Assembly: GCA_002449555.1 (NCBI GenBank)
Contig: DJXA01000106.1
Span: 1-45,863 of the forward strand
Source: Atopobiaceae bacterium UBA7016
GTDB taxonomy: Bacteria; Actinomycetota; Coriobacteriia; Coriobacteriales; Atopobiaceae
Direction of reading: 5' to 3'
DNA: 45,863 nt
Position numbers and translations under genes: made by a program. The stretch's first letter is position 1, and every line of letters starts with the position of its first letter. Under the pieces are notes generated by a model, which was not told where the DNA came from, did no database searches, and saw nothing but the letters and a program-made list of their open reading frames with translations. Below are positions 6,585 to 15,127 of this stretch, piece after piece.

Positions 6585-8168
6585 ATGCAGCCATACTCGT
6601 TGCTCTTCGTGCTCTTTGTAACGGCGCTGGTACTCATCCATCGCTCGGTGGGACGCTCGCGTTGGCGTGACCACCAATGGATGGTGCTCCTGGCTGGCAG
6701 CATGGGCTTCTACCTGTGGAGCGATGCGCGCAGCCTGGTGTTTCTCCTCATCACAAGCGTAACTACCTGGCAGGCCAGCCTGCGTATGCGAACGCTCGAT
6801 GCCCAAGGCGACGAGGCAGCCAAGGCGGTCGCCAACCGCAAAGAACGCAAGGTGGTTCGCCAAGCGTTCCTGAAGCGTCGCTGGCACGTGCTGCTGGGCA
6901 CGCTCCTGCTCAACTTCGGCATCCTCGGCTACGTCAAGTACTGGAACACGCTGCTCGGCTACGTGGGCCTTGAGCACGGCTTCCTGGCCTCGCGCCTGCT
7001 GCTTCCGCTGGGCATCTCGTTCTATACGTTCACGTCGCTCGGCTACCTCATTGACGTGTACAACAAGAAGGTGGAGCCCGAGGGCAGCTACGCCCGCTAC
7101 CTGCTCTTCGTGAGCTGGTTCCCGCAGCTCATCCAAGGCCCGATCAACCGGTGGCAGGAGATGCGCGAGCAGCTCTCCGGTCCGCGCAACGTTGACGCCG
7201 AGGCTACGCGTCGTGCGCTCTTGCTGATTGGCTACGGTGCGGTCAAGAAGTATGTGCTGGCAGACACGCTGGTCGGCACCATCTCCGCTTGTCTTGACCA
7301 CATCGACTACGGTACGCCGGGCGCCGTCATTGTCATCGGCATCGTGCTGTACTCGCTGCAGCAGTACGGCGACTTCTCCGGCGGCATCGACATGGTGGAA
7401 GGCGTCTCTGAGCTCTTTGGCGTGCGCATGGCGCAGAACTTCCGCCAGCCGTACTTTTCAACGTCGCTCGCCGAGTTCTGGCGGCGCTGGCACATGTCGC
7501 TCGGCGAGTGGATGCGCGCCTACGTGTTCTACCCGCTGGCCATGCGCCCCTCCATGATGAGCCTCAACAAGTGGGGCACCAAGCACCTCGGCAAGACCGT
7601 CGGCCGCACGCTCTCCGCATGCGTGTCCAATGTGGTGGTCTTCGTGCTGGTGGGCCTGTGGCACGGCGCGGAGCTGCATTACCTGCTCTGGGGCCTCTAC
7701 AACGGCCTCGTCATCGCCGCGTCGGACCTGTGCCGTTCGCTCTTCGAGCGCGGGCGTGCGATGTTCCACGTGCGCGAGGAATCGGCGGGTTGGCGGGCGT
7801 GGGGCATCGTGCGCACGTTTGCCCTCGTCAACCTGGGCCGCTATTTCGACCGGCTGGTCGACCCGCATGACCTGGCGCTTGCCCTGCGCAACACGTTCTG
7901 CAACTTTGGCGCGCAGAACGTTAGCGTGTGGCTTACCCAGCTGCATCCCGTGGTGTACATGAAGTTCGCCCTCGGCTTTGCGGCCATGGGGCTTGTCGTG
8001 GTGACGACGGTTGACGTGCTCTGCGAGCGCGGCGTCGACGTACGCGGCCGCGTTCTTTCGCTACCGTACCCCGTGCTGTGCGCCCTCTACCTTGCCTTGG
8101 GCGCCCTGACCGCGTTCTCGTTTGCCGCGGCGGTGCAGGGAGGAGGCTTCCTGTATGCAAACTTCTGA
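6585..8168 (+). CDS. MBOAT family membrane O-acyltransferase (DltB/AlgI-like)
   Basis: A 527-residue polytopic protein. It carries the family hallmark FWRRWHMSLGEWMRAYVFYP near residue 300 and the WHG motif with the catalytic His near residue 361. These place it with DltB/AlgI/PatA enzymes, which move an acyl group across the membrane onto an extracellular polymer. The start at 6585 has GAGGAG 8 bp upstream; the longer open frame begins inside the palindrome at 6421. The next gene overlaps by 14 bp and encodes a DltD/PatB-like SGNH protein, so the two form a standard acyl-transfer pair. There is no dltA or dltC next door, so D-alanylation of teichoic acid is less likely than O-acetylation of a surface glycan. 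The target polymer is unknown. Confidence 0.9.
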   Translation: MQPYSLLFVLFVTALVLIHRSVGRSRWRDHQWMVLLAGSMGFYLWSDARSLVFLLITSVTTWQASLRMRTLDAQGDEAAKAVANRKERKVVRQAFLKRRWHVLLGTLLLNFGILGYVKYWNTLLGYVGLEHGFLASRLLLPLGISFYTFTSLGYLIDVYNKKVEPEGSYARYLLFVSWFPQLIQGPINRWQEMREQLSGPRNVDAEATRRALLLIGYGAVKKYVLADTLVGTISACLDHIDYGTPGAVIVIGIVLYSLQQYGDFSGGIDMVEGVSELFGVRMAQNFRQPYFSTSLAEFWRRWHMSLGEWMRAYVFYPLAMRPSMMSLNKWGTKHLGKTVGRTLSACVSNVVVFVLVGLWHGAELHYLLWGLYNGLVIAASDLCRSLFERGRAMFHVREESAGWRAWGIVRTFALVNLGRYFDRLVDPHDLALALRNTFCNFGAQNVSVWLTQLHPVVYMKFALGFAAMGLVVVTTVDVLCERGVDVRGRVLSLPYPVLCALYLALGALTAFSFAAAVQGGGFLYANF

Positions 8169-9564
8169 TGCTCCTCGCAGCAAGTCTGGCTCTACCAAGG
8201 TGCGGACGCTTGTCGGCATAGTGGTTTTTCTGCTGCTTGCCGCCGCCGTAAACGCGCTGCTCACGCTGGTGTTTGTACCGTACGGATCCAAGAGCGAGGT
8301 GGCGTGGACCGATTACGCCGCCGAGGACGAGATTGACACCGTGGCGGTGGGGACCTCCATCGCCATGACCGGTGTTGACCCCTTCACGCTTGACGAGCTG
8401 CTGGGCACGAAGAGTTTCAACTTGGCCACGCCGAGCCAGCTCCTCGACGAGTCGTACCTTGCGATTCGTACAGCCTATGAGGACCACCAGATCTCAAGGG
8501 CTATCCTGTGCCTTTCGGCCTCGCAGGTCATGAGGTCGAGTGACCCCAACCCGGGAAGTGCCTTCATGCATCAGCGCTCGCGCGTGGTGACGCTGAGGCA
8601 GCAGCTGGAAGGGTGCGGCTACCTGCTGTTTGATGGTGGGGCGATCACCACGCCGCGCTCGATCAACATGGTGTTCCCGTGGGTGAGCAACAAGGTGAGC
8701 CAGTCGGTGGGCGCCGTGGTTGCCAATGCGCGGATGAAGCTTGACGGCACCTCGCTCTACGAGGCGGCCGAGGTGAACGAGCGCGGCTGGACCTACAAGG
8801 GCAAGGGCTATGGCTATCACAAGAGCAAGCTTGACTTCAACGGCTCGAAGGTGGAGTCGTACTTTGCGATGAACAATCCCGAGGATATGGGCGTTGAGGC
8901 GGAGCGCGCGTCCGAGCTTGATGCGGGACGTGAGCGTGCGCTACGCGACCTGTGCTCGTACTGCGCCGACCATGGCATTGAGCTATTTGTGTTTGCCCCG
9001 CCGATGCCCGACTTCACGCTGGTGGAGTATGGCGAGGACTATGTGACGCTTGGCGAGCGGCTGCGCGGCATCGTCGAGAGCTATGGCGCGCGCTACTTCG
9101 ACATGAACTTTGCCCAGGTTGAGGTGCTTGCGCGAGACGAGTCTTTCTTCCATGACTCCACGCACCTCACCGTGGAAGGGGCTGAGGCCTTTACGACGGC
9201 AATTGCTCGGGTGGTTCAGGGCGTTCAGGTTGGGGAGGACGTTGGCCGCCTGTTCATGACATGGGACGAGCGCATGGCTGGCATTGACCGGATTTCGGCG
9301 GTGTTTGTGTCAAGCGCCGTGGAGGCCGACGGCGTGCATGCCGTGGCGCGGTCGATGGCTGGCCCAGCCGTGCGGGCCGAGTACCAGTACCTTCGTAATG
9401 TTGGTGACGAGTGGGTTGTGCTGCGCGACTGGTCCGATGACCCGACGTTTGTCTTCGTGCCTGACAGCGGGGAGCGTGGCAGCTTTGAGTTGTGCGTGAA
9501 CGCGCGCAAGGTGGGAAGCGACGTCGAGTACGACCGCTACCGCAAGTTCACCGTTCTGTATTAG
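8155..9564 (+). CDS. Membrane-anchored SGNH-hydrolase-like protein with C-terminal Y_Y_Y-type domain
   Basis: A 469-residue partner of the MBOAT protein. A single membrane anchor at about residues 14-37 is followed by an extracytoplasmic SGNH/GDSL-like domain. Ser68 is in VAVGTSIAM, and the DxxH block is HDSTHLTVEG (Asp334, His337), the spacing expected for the catalytic triad. The last 90 residues hold a small beta domain with evenly spaced Tyr/Trp (RAEYQYLRNVGDEW ... EYDRYRKFTVLY). It resembles the triple-tyrosine (Y_Y_Y) domain of secreted clostridial and coriobacterial proteins. The start at 8155 overlaps the MBOAT stop by 14 bp and has AGGAGG upstream, indicating translational coupling. 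It probably completes acyl transfer to a surface polymer, as DltD or PatB/AlgX do; the substrate is not visible. Confidence 0.82.
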   Translation: MQTSDAPRSKSGSTKVRTLVGIVVFLLLAAAVNALLTLVFVPYGSKSEVAWTDYAAEDEIDTVAVGTSIAMTGVDPFTLDELLGTKSFNLATPSQLLDESYLAIRTAYEDHQISRAILCLSASQVMRSSDPNPGSAFMHQRSRVVTLRQQLEGCGYLLFDGGAITTPRSINMVFPWVSNKVSQSVGAVVANARMKLDGTSLYEAAEVNERGWTYKGKGYGYHKSKLDFNGSKVESYFAMNNPEDMGVEAERASELDAGRERALRDLCSYCADHGIELFVFAPPMPDFTLVEYGEDYVTLGERLRGIVESYGARYFDMNFAQVEVLARDESFFHDSTHLTVEGAEAFTTAIARVVQGVQVGEDVGRLFMTWDERMAGIDRISAVFVSSAVEADGVHAVARSMAGPAVRAEYQYLRNVGDEWVVLRDWSDDPTFVFVPDSGERGSFELCVNARKVGSDVEYDRYRKFTVLY

Positions 9565-9636
9565 GTGCTGCGCGCTAAAGGGCCCCGCGCCAGCCAGATG
9601 GTAGAATCCGACTCGTTGAGCGAAGGGAGTCTCCTT

Positions 9637-10353
9637 ATGCCGCTGATTGACGAGGAACGTGCGAATGAGCTGGTAGGCGAGGTGCGCGTCGCGCACGAGG
9701 CCGTGCGTGACGCGGTCGAGCGTGAGGTCTCCAAAGGACGGAGCCGCCTCAGGGCGTCGGCAAAGACGCGCAAGAGCGCCGCGACGCGAGGCCGCATCAT
9801 GGAGTCGGTCCGTGCGCTCATGCTCGAGCGTCGTGCCGTCGACTTCCAGATGTCGGAGGTCGCGGAACGCGCCGGGATCACGAAGGGCGCCCTCTACTAC
9901 TACTTCGCCGACCGGGACGAGCTCGTCGAGGCGGTCTTTGACGAGGAGCTCGACCTCGTGGTGGCGACCATCGAGCGCACGGTGGCCGAGGCGCCGTCGG
10001 CGCGCGAGGCGCTGCGCGGGCTCTGCCGCGAGTTCTCGACGCAGTTGCAGGCCGGAAGCCCCTTCGCCCTCGCCTTGACGAGCGAGGCCACAGTCTCCCA
10101 CTTCGACGCGCTCTCGGTCGTCTCGACGCGCTTCATGCGGGTCGTGGACGTCCTTGCCGGCCAGCTTGAGCGCGCGAAGGGCGAGGGCGTGGTGCGCGAG
10201 GACGTGGACGCGCGCGTGGCTGCGGTGTTCCTGCTGGGCGGTTTCCTCATGGCGTCGCTCTCCGCCGCGGACTTCGGCCTGTTCGCCGACACGGACCTGC
10301 TGCTGGACGCGCTGTACGGGCTGAGCGTGCGGGGCGTGGGCGCCGAGCGCTAG
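9637..10353 (+). CDS. TetR/AcrR family transcriptional regulator
   Basis: A 238-residue regulator. The helix-turn-helix lies at residues 49-97 (TRGRIMESV ... VAERAGITKGALYYYFADRDELVEAVF), the standard TetR DNA-binding domain. It is preceded by an unusual 45-residue charged extension. The C-terminal 140 residues are helical, as expected of a ligand-binding/dimer domain; the ligand cannot be read from sequence. A GAAGGGAG ribosome binding site precedes the ATG. It is convergent with, and overlaps by 4 bp, the sortase-like gene. The nearest plausible targets are the paired palindromes at 11337-11385 in front of the ABC ATPase-YhgE operon, 1 kb away (inference). TetR-YhgE/Pip neighbourhoods are common in Firmicutes. 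Confidence 0.92.
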   Translation: MPLIDEERANELVGEVRVAHEAVRDAVEREVSKGRSRLRASAKTRKSAATRGRIMESVRALMLERRAVDFQMSEVAERAGITKGALYYYFADRDELVEAVFDEELDLVVATIERTVAEAPSAREALRGLCREFSTQLQAGSPFALALTSEATVSHFDALSVVSTRFMRVVDVLAGQLERAKGEGVVREDVDARVAAVFLLGGFLMASLSAADFGLFADTDLLLDALYGLSVRGVGAER

Positions 10354-11009
10354 GCCGCGGGGCCTGAGGACAGGACATGCCCGTGGACGATGCGGTTGTA
10401 GTCCTCGTCGGGCACGCAGGTCTGGAAGACGACGGCGTCCTCTCCCACGAGGGCGAGGATCTCGTCGAGGATGCTGTCCTTGGGATAGTCGAAGATCCCC
10501 TCCACGCGCACGGGCTCGCCGTTCACGGTGACGATGTCCCCGGGCTGCAGGTCGAGGATGATCTGGCCATAGTACGACCAGTTGTGCGTGACATAGTAGT
10601 AATCGCACCATTCGGTGAGGCTGCCATCGTCCTTTGCCTCGACGAGCTCGGAGTCCCATTCCGCCTCCCATGGGCCGGTGGAGACCGGGTCGCGTGGGAC
10701 GATGCTGACCAGGCGCATGCGCGCGTAGGCGTAGTTGTACCGCCATGCGCTGACGCGCCGGATGGCCGCGCGAGGGAAGCCTGAGCTCAGCGCCCCAAAG
10801 GCGCGTGACAGCGCGGTCTCGCTACAGGGCTGGGGAAGCGGGGCCCTCGGGACGTCGTCCTGGCCGATGAGGGTGGACTCCACGACGATGAAGGGCTCCT
10901 GCGGGGCGAGCTCGGGCTGGCGGTGGAGGAGGAAGGCGAACGTCGCGTAGGCGACCGCGGCGCAGGCGAGGGCGCAGACGAGCGTGAGCGCGGCACGACG
11001 CATCCTCAT
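10350..11009 (-). CDS. Class B-like sortase, divergent
   Basis: A 219-residue protein with an N-terminal signal-anchor (basic MRMRR, then hydrophobic to about residue 28). The C-terminal half reads as a sortase. His142 is in YYVTHNW, followed by GQIILDLQPGDIVTV, the conserved strand-turn before the GD. Cys198 is in FQTC, and Arg206 is in NRIVHG, eight residues after Cys as in class B sortases. The total size fits a single-domain sortase. Substrate signals (LPxTG, NPxTN) are not seen in any protein of this window. The start at 11009 has GAGGAGG 6 bp upstream; a second ATG two codons later is less well spaced. The gene ends inside the last codons of the convergent TetR gene and follows the small Cys-rich gene by 26 bp on the same strand. 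Confidence 0.68.
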   Translation of the reverse strand: MRMRRAALTLVCALACAAVAYATFAFLLHRQPELAPQEPFIVVESTLIGQDDVPRAPLPQPCSETALSRAFGALSSGFPRAAIRRVSAWRYNYAYARMRLVSIVPRDPVSTGPWEAEWDSELVEAKDDGSLTEWCDYYYVTHNWSYYGQIILDLQPGDIVTVNGEPVRVEGIFDYPKDSILDEILALVGEDAVVFQTCVPDEDYNRIVHGHVLSSGPAA

Positions 11010-11035
11010 CGGGAGCCTCCTCAAGGCTGGCGGAC

Positions 11036-11239
11036 CTATCTCTGGCGATAGCGCATGACGACCTGCGCGTGCTCTTCCTTGCCGTCGATGTAGTCGGAGA
11101 GCGCGGCCTCCGCGTCGCGCCCGTGGAAGAGCGCGCAGACCCCGCAGGCATCGCAATCCGCGATGCAGACGTAGCGCTGGCGGACGTACGCCAGGCGCTC
11201 CTCGCGCGTGGAGCTGCCGATGCTTGGTGCCTGTGTCAC
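11036..11239 (-). CDS. Small Cys-rich protein of unknown function
   Basis: A 67-residue protein starting at a GTG with GGAAGG upstream. Its one striking feature is a CIADCDACGVC cluster (Cx3Cx2Cx2C) around residues 25-35, suggestive of a metal or iron-sulfur site. After it comes a short charged helix (DAEAALSDYIDGKEEHAQVVMRYRQ). I do not recognise the family. It lies directly upstream of the sortase-like gene on the same strand (26 bp gap), so the two may be co-transcribed. The longer in-frame reading to 11434 crosses the operator-like region and lacks codon bias, so I did not use it. A TATAGT -10-like hexamer on the minus strand near 11275 could be its promoter. Confidence 0.65.
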   Translation of the reverse strand: MTQAPSIGSSTREERLAYVRQRYVCIADCDACGVCALFHGRDAEAALSDYIDGKEEHAQVVMRYRQR

Positions 11240-11336
11240 GTGGTGCCTTCCTCCGACCAAATCACTAGGAGAACTATACCGCGAAACCACGCCGCCACGG
11301 GCGTTCCTCGGCTGCGTTGCCCTGCTGTGTAGGAAA

Positions 11337-11385
11337 TTTGAAACCAAGTCAAAAACATAAGCCCAGTTTTGAATTGAAGTCAAAA
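11337..11385 (+). promoter_or_regulatory. Two direct copies of a TTTGA-N7-TCAAA palindrome, candidate operator
   Basis: 17-bp sites at 11337-11353 (TTTGAAACCAAGTCAAA) and 11368-11384 (TTTGAATTGAAGTCAAA) match at 14 of 17 positions. Their starts are 31 bp apart, about three helical turns, so both face the same side of the DNA. They lie in an AT-rich island 50-100 bp before the ABC ATPase gene, which is out of character for this GC-rich DNA. Dyad symmetry and spacing fit a dimeric repressor such as the TetR protein at 9637; this link is inference. Confidence 0.6.
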
Positions 11386-11433
11386 TTGGGAACAACACGA
11401 ACGGTTTCGCAGGCAATCGAAGGAGGAATGCCA

Positions 11434-12153
11434 ATGAATGGTGCGACGTGCGGCGAGAGTCCGCACTTCATCGTCGCGCGGGGGCTGGGCTGCAACTCGC
11501 TTCGCGTGAAGGGCTATTCGCAGGTGAGCCTTGACCTGGCGGCGGGATGCGCGCATGCCATCTGCGCCGAGGACAAGCACGGGAAGACCGAGCTGCTGCT
11601 CACCTTGGCCGGAAGAATGCTTCCCACCGAGGGGAGGCTGCGCGTCGAGGGGGAGGATGTCTCGAGCCTGAGGGCCCTCAACAAGGTGCGCAAGGTGTCG
11701 GGCCTCGGGTTCTTTGCCCATGTCAACGATGTCGAGAAGGTGCTGCGCGTGCGCACGGTGACCTCGGCGGAGCTCGGCCTGGCCGGCAAGCGCTCCAACC
11801 GCGCGGCCACGCTCGCGTACCTGGAGCAGTGGGGGCTCGCAGACGTGGCCGACAAGGCCATCGAGGAGCTTCCCGCGGCCACCTACGACCTGCTGGGCAT
11901 CGCGCTCGGCATGGCGGCAGACCCCAAGATCTTGGTGGTCGACGACATCGAGCGCGACGTGACCGACGATGAGTCCCGGGCGCTCGCCGACAGGCTCATC
12001 ACGCTCGCCCACACGACGGGCACTACCGTCGTCTGCGGCGTGATCGACTATCGCCTCGCCGAGCGCTTCGACTCGGCGACGTGCATCTCCGAGGACGCCG
12101 AGCGCCAGCGCGACGCGTTCTATGGCGAGGGCGTCACGAAGGAGGTGGCATAG
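11434..12153 (+). CDS. Degenerate ABC transporter ATP-binding protein paired with YhgE/Pip protein
   Basis: A 239-residue protein with the size and order of an ABC ATPase but eroded motifs. The Walker A region is AEDKHGKT (residues 45-52): the GK[ST] end with Lys51 is kept, while the first glycines are lost. The signature LSGGQ is replaced by LPAATYD (146-152). Walker B is KILVVDDIE (165-173), with Asp at the usual catalytic Glu position. It may bind nucleotide but hydrolyse it poorly, or be structural. The start at 11434 is chosen because AGGAGG lies 7 bp upstream; the ATG two codons earlier would be only 1 bp from it. The stop is 2 bp before the YhgE/Pip gene, so the two are clearly co-translated. 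The operator-like pair at 11337 lies upstream. Confidence 0.85.
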   Translation: MNGATCGESPHFIVARGLGCNSLRVKGYSQVSLDLAAGCAHAICAEDKHGKTELLLTLAGRMLPTEGRLRVEGEDVSSLRALNKVRKVSGLGFFAHVNDVEKVLRVRTVTSAELGLAGKRSNRAATLAYLEQWGLADVADKAIEELPAATYDLLGIALGMAADPKILVVDDIERDVTDDESRALADRLITLAHTTGTTVVCGVIDYRLAERFDSATCISEDAERQRDAFYGEGVTKEVA

Positions 12154-12155
12154 CC

Positions 12156-15092
12156 ATGAAGAACCCGCTGCGCGGCCTGCGCTTCTCGCTGCTGGACTTC
12201 CATTCAGCTCGAGCCAACGTGGGCATGAAGATCGCCATGCTCGGTATCGCGCTCATCCCGCTCATCTACGGTGCACTGTACCTCATGGCCTTCTATGACC
12301 CGTACGGCAAGCTCGACACGCTGCCGGTCGCCGTCGTGAACGAGGACGTCCCCGTGAAGACGGAGGACGGCACCGAGGTACACGCAGGCCAAGACCTCGT
12401 CGACGAACTGAAGGGCTCGGACGCGCTTGACTGGCGCTTCGTCGACTCCTATGACGAGGCCGAGAAGGCCCTTGAGCAGGGCTCCTACTACAACGTGGTG
12501 GTGATTCCGCGGGACTTCTCCGAGAAGGTGGCCTCCGCGGAGTCCGACCATCCCCAGCAGGCCCACCTCGACCTGCGCGTCAACGACGCCAACAACTACC
12601 TGTCGTCCATCCTGGGCGCCTCGGTGATGCGCGTCGTGACCTCCGAGACCAACTACGCCATCGGCGAGAACTACTTCGTGCAGATCTTCGACTCCATCGA
12701 CGAGACGGGATCGTCCCTGCAGGAGGCCGCCAACGGCGCGACCAAGCTGAGCGACGGCCTCGTCGACGCGCACGACGGGTCGCAGGCCATCACTGACGGC
12801 CTCGCGGACGCGAAGGACGGCTCGGTCCAGCTGGCCGACGGCCTGACGAGCGCGCAGGACGGCTCGCGGCAGATTACGGACGGCCTCGCGAGCGCAGACT
12901 CCGGCTCGGCGACGCTGGCCGACGGCCTGAAGGGCGCCAAGGACGGCGCTGACCAGCTCGTCGACGGCACGCGCCAGCTGGCTGACGGCGCCACCAGCGC
13001 CAAGGCGGGCGCGGACTCGCTCTCGAGCGGGCTCGGCCAGCTCTCCGAGGGCTCGGGCCAGCTAACGAGCGGCCTGGGCAGTGCCAAGGACGGCGCCAAC
13101 GCCCTCTCCGACGGCTTGGGGGAGCTCGCGCAGGGCTCCTCGCAGCTCGCGCAGGGGACGGCCTCCGCAAAAGCGGGCTCCTCTGACCTCGCGAGCGGCC
13201 TCGGCCGGCTCGACGCGGGCTCCCAGCAGCTGACGGGCGGCATCCAGGCGGTGTCGGACGGCGCCTCGTCGCTCAAGGACGGCCTCGACCAGCTGGTTGA
13301 CGGCAGCGCGCAGGTCTCCGACGGGGCGCAGGCGCTCGTGGCCGGCCTTGACGCGAGCGCGTCGAGCCTGGGCCAGCTGAGCTCCGGCGCGGCCTCCGTG
13401 GCGGACGGCCTGTCACAGCTTGACGGCGGCGTCGCGCAGCTCTCCTCCGCGGTGAGCTCCACGCAGTCCGCCGCAGACGCGACGGCGAGCTATGCCTCCG
13501 CGGCCAACGCAATCCTCTCGTCTTCCCGCTACGGCGAGGACGGCTCGCTCGTGGTGCCTGCTGACCAGGTGGCCACGCTGCTCACGTCCGCTGGCGCTGC
13601 AAGCCAGTACGCCGACGCTACGTCGGGCGCCATGAGCGGCATCTCCGACGGCATGTCGGGCGTCGCCACGTCCGTCTCGCAGCTCGCGGGCGGCGCGAGC
13701 GCGGTCTCCGCGGGAGTCGACCAGACGGTCGCCTCCGTCTCCGCGGGCGGCCAGCTCTATGACGGCGCCGTGGCGCTCGCCCAGGGTGCCTCGCAGGTGG
13801 CCGCGGGCGTCGCCTCCGCCGACGACGGCGCCGCAGCCCTCGTGCAGGGCGTCGCGCAGGTCCAGGGCGGGGCAGACAGCCTCGCCGCCGGCATCTCCTC
13901 CGCGCGCTCCGGCGCGGATCAGCTGGACGCCGGCCTCGGCGCGCTGAGCAGCGGCGCGAGCACGCTTGACGCGGGCCTGTCGTCCGCCAAGAGCGGTGCC
14001 GGCGCGCTGGCCTCGGGCGTGACGAGCGCCTACGATGGCTCCGCCGCCCTCGACAAGGGCCTAGGCACTGCGGCCCAGGGCGCGAACGACCTCGACAGCG
14101 GTCTGGGGAAGCTCTCCGACGGCCTCACCTCCGGCGTCGCCGGCGCGAGCAAGCTCGATGACGGCATGGGGCAGCTCGCGGCGGGCGGAACGACGCTGCG
14201 CGACGGTCTCGACCAGCTGCTTGACGGCTCCAAGACGCTGACCAGCGGCATCGGAACCGCGCGCGACGGCGCGGGCTCCCTCGAGGATGGCCTGACCAAG
14301 CTGCACGACGGCTCGAGCGAGCTGACCGACGGCCTCGTCACGGCGAAGGACGGCTCCGCCGAGCTCGCCTCCGGCCTGAGCGACGGCGTCAAGAAGGTCG
14401 CCAACGCGACGGAGGGCTCTGACGATAAGGCTGCCATGATGGCCGAGCCCGTCACGCTCGAGGAGCAGAAGTACACGACCGTTGACAACTACGGCTCCGG
14501 CTTCGCCCCGTACTTCATCGCGCTGGGCCTCTGGGTGGGTGCCCTGGTCATGACGTTCATCTTCAAGCCGCTCAACGAGCGCCTCATCATCGACGGCGCC
14601 AACCCGGTGGTCGCCGCGTTCTGCGGCCTCGTGCCGATGCTTCTGGTGGGCGCGATCCAGGCGGTGCTGCTCGCCTTCACCATCCAGGTGCCGTGCGGCA
14701 TCGCGGTGGCGCACCCGCTGGCGTACTACCTGCTCACGATGCTCTCCAGCTTCGTGTTCTGCGCCGCCATCCAGATGGTGATCGCCGTCTTCGGCTTCCC
14801 CGGGAAGTTCGCGGCCGTGGTCCTGCTGATGCTGCAGCTCACCACCGCGGCGGGCACGTTCCCCATCGAGACCGAGTTCCCCATCTTCCAGGCGCTGAGC
14901 CCGTACCTGCCCATGACATACGTGGTGCGTGCGCTTCGCCAGGCCATGGCCGGCGCGAACCTCGCGCTGGTGGGCCCCAACGTGGTGGCGCTCTGCGCCT
15001 TCCTGGCCGGGTGCTTCGCGGTGACCTGCCTCGTGGCGTACCGTCGCCGCCTGGTCACGCTCTCCGACCTGCACCCGCTGGTCGAGCTCTAA
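12156..15092 (+). CDS. YhgE/Pip-family membrane protein with long heptad-repeat stalk
   Basis: A 978-residue protein. An N-terminal membrane segment (residues 23-42) is followed by the YhgE N-terminal domain (VAVVNEDVPV, DWRFVDSYDEAEKAL). From about residue 200 to 745 there are roughly seventy heptads of the form DGxxxLx (DGLADAK, DGSVQLA, DGLTSAQ). They are interrupted once near residues 445-495 by a non-repeat insert. This is the X-X-X-Leu-X-X-Gly heptad pattern known from YhgE/Pip proteins. The C-terminus has about six membrane segments of ABC-2 type. The family includes the phage infection protein of Lactococcus and ESX/type VII-associated proteins. The repeat stalk probably projects outside the cell. 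It is coupled to the degenerate ATPase just upstream; export or surface-scaffold roles are inference. Confidence 0.93.
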   Translation: MKNPLRGLRFSLLDFHSARANVGMKIAMLGIALIPLIYGALYLMAFYDPYGKLDTLPVAVVNEDVPVKTEDGTEVHAGQDLVDELKGSDALDWRFVDSYDEAEKALEQGSYYNVVVIPRDFSEKVASAESDHPQQAHLDLRVNDANNYLSSILGASVMRVVTSETNYAIGENYFVQIFDSIDETGSSLQEAANGATKLSDGLVDAHDGSQAITDGLADAKDGSVQLADGLTSAQDGSRQITDGLASADSGSATLADGLKGAKDGADQLVDGTRQLADGATSAKAGADSLSSGLGQLSEGSGQLTSGLGSAKDGANALSDGLGELAQGSSQLAQGTASAKAGSSDLASGLGRLDAGSQQLTGGIQAVSDGASSLKDGLDQLVDGSAQVSDGAQALVAGLDASASSLGQLSSGAASVADGLSQLDGGVAQLSSAVSSTQSAADATASYASAANAILSSSRYGEDGSLVVPADQVATLLTSAGAASQYADATSGAMSGISDGMSGVATSVSQLAGGASAVSAGVDQTVASVSAGGQLYDGAVALAQGASQVAAGVASADDGAAALVQGVAQVQGGADSLAAGISSARSGADQLDAGLGALSSGASTLDAGLSSAKSGAGALASGVTSAYDGSAALDKGLGTAAQGANDLDSGLGKLSDGLTSGVAGASKLDDGMGQLAAGGTTLRDGLDQLLDGSKTLTSGIGTARDGAGSLEDGLTKLHDGSSELTDGLVTAKDGSAELASGLSDGVKKVANATEGSDDKAAMMAEPVTLEEQKYTTVDNYGSGFAPYFIALGLWVGALVMTFIFKPLNERLIIDGANPVVAAFCGLVPMLLVGAIQAVLLAFTIQVPCGIAVAHPLAYYLLTMLSSFVFCAAIQMVIAVFGFPGKFAAVVLLMLQLTTAAGTFPIETEFPIFQALSPYLPMTYVVRALRQAMAGANLALVGPNVVALCAFLAGCFAVTCLVAYRRRLVTLSDLHPLVEL

Positions 15093-15127
15093 GGCCGGGA
15101 ACAAGGGGCCTGGCCCCGTAGCCTGAT

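Noticed and set aside
12750..14390. DNA-level tandem repeat array
   Set aside because: The periodicity is in the protein (Gly heptads); codons vary between units, so this is a coding repeat, not a satellite.
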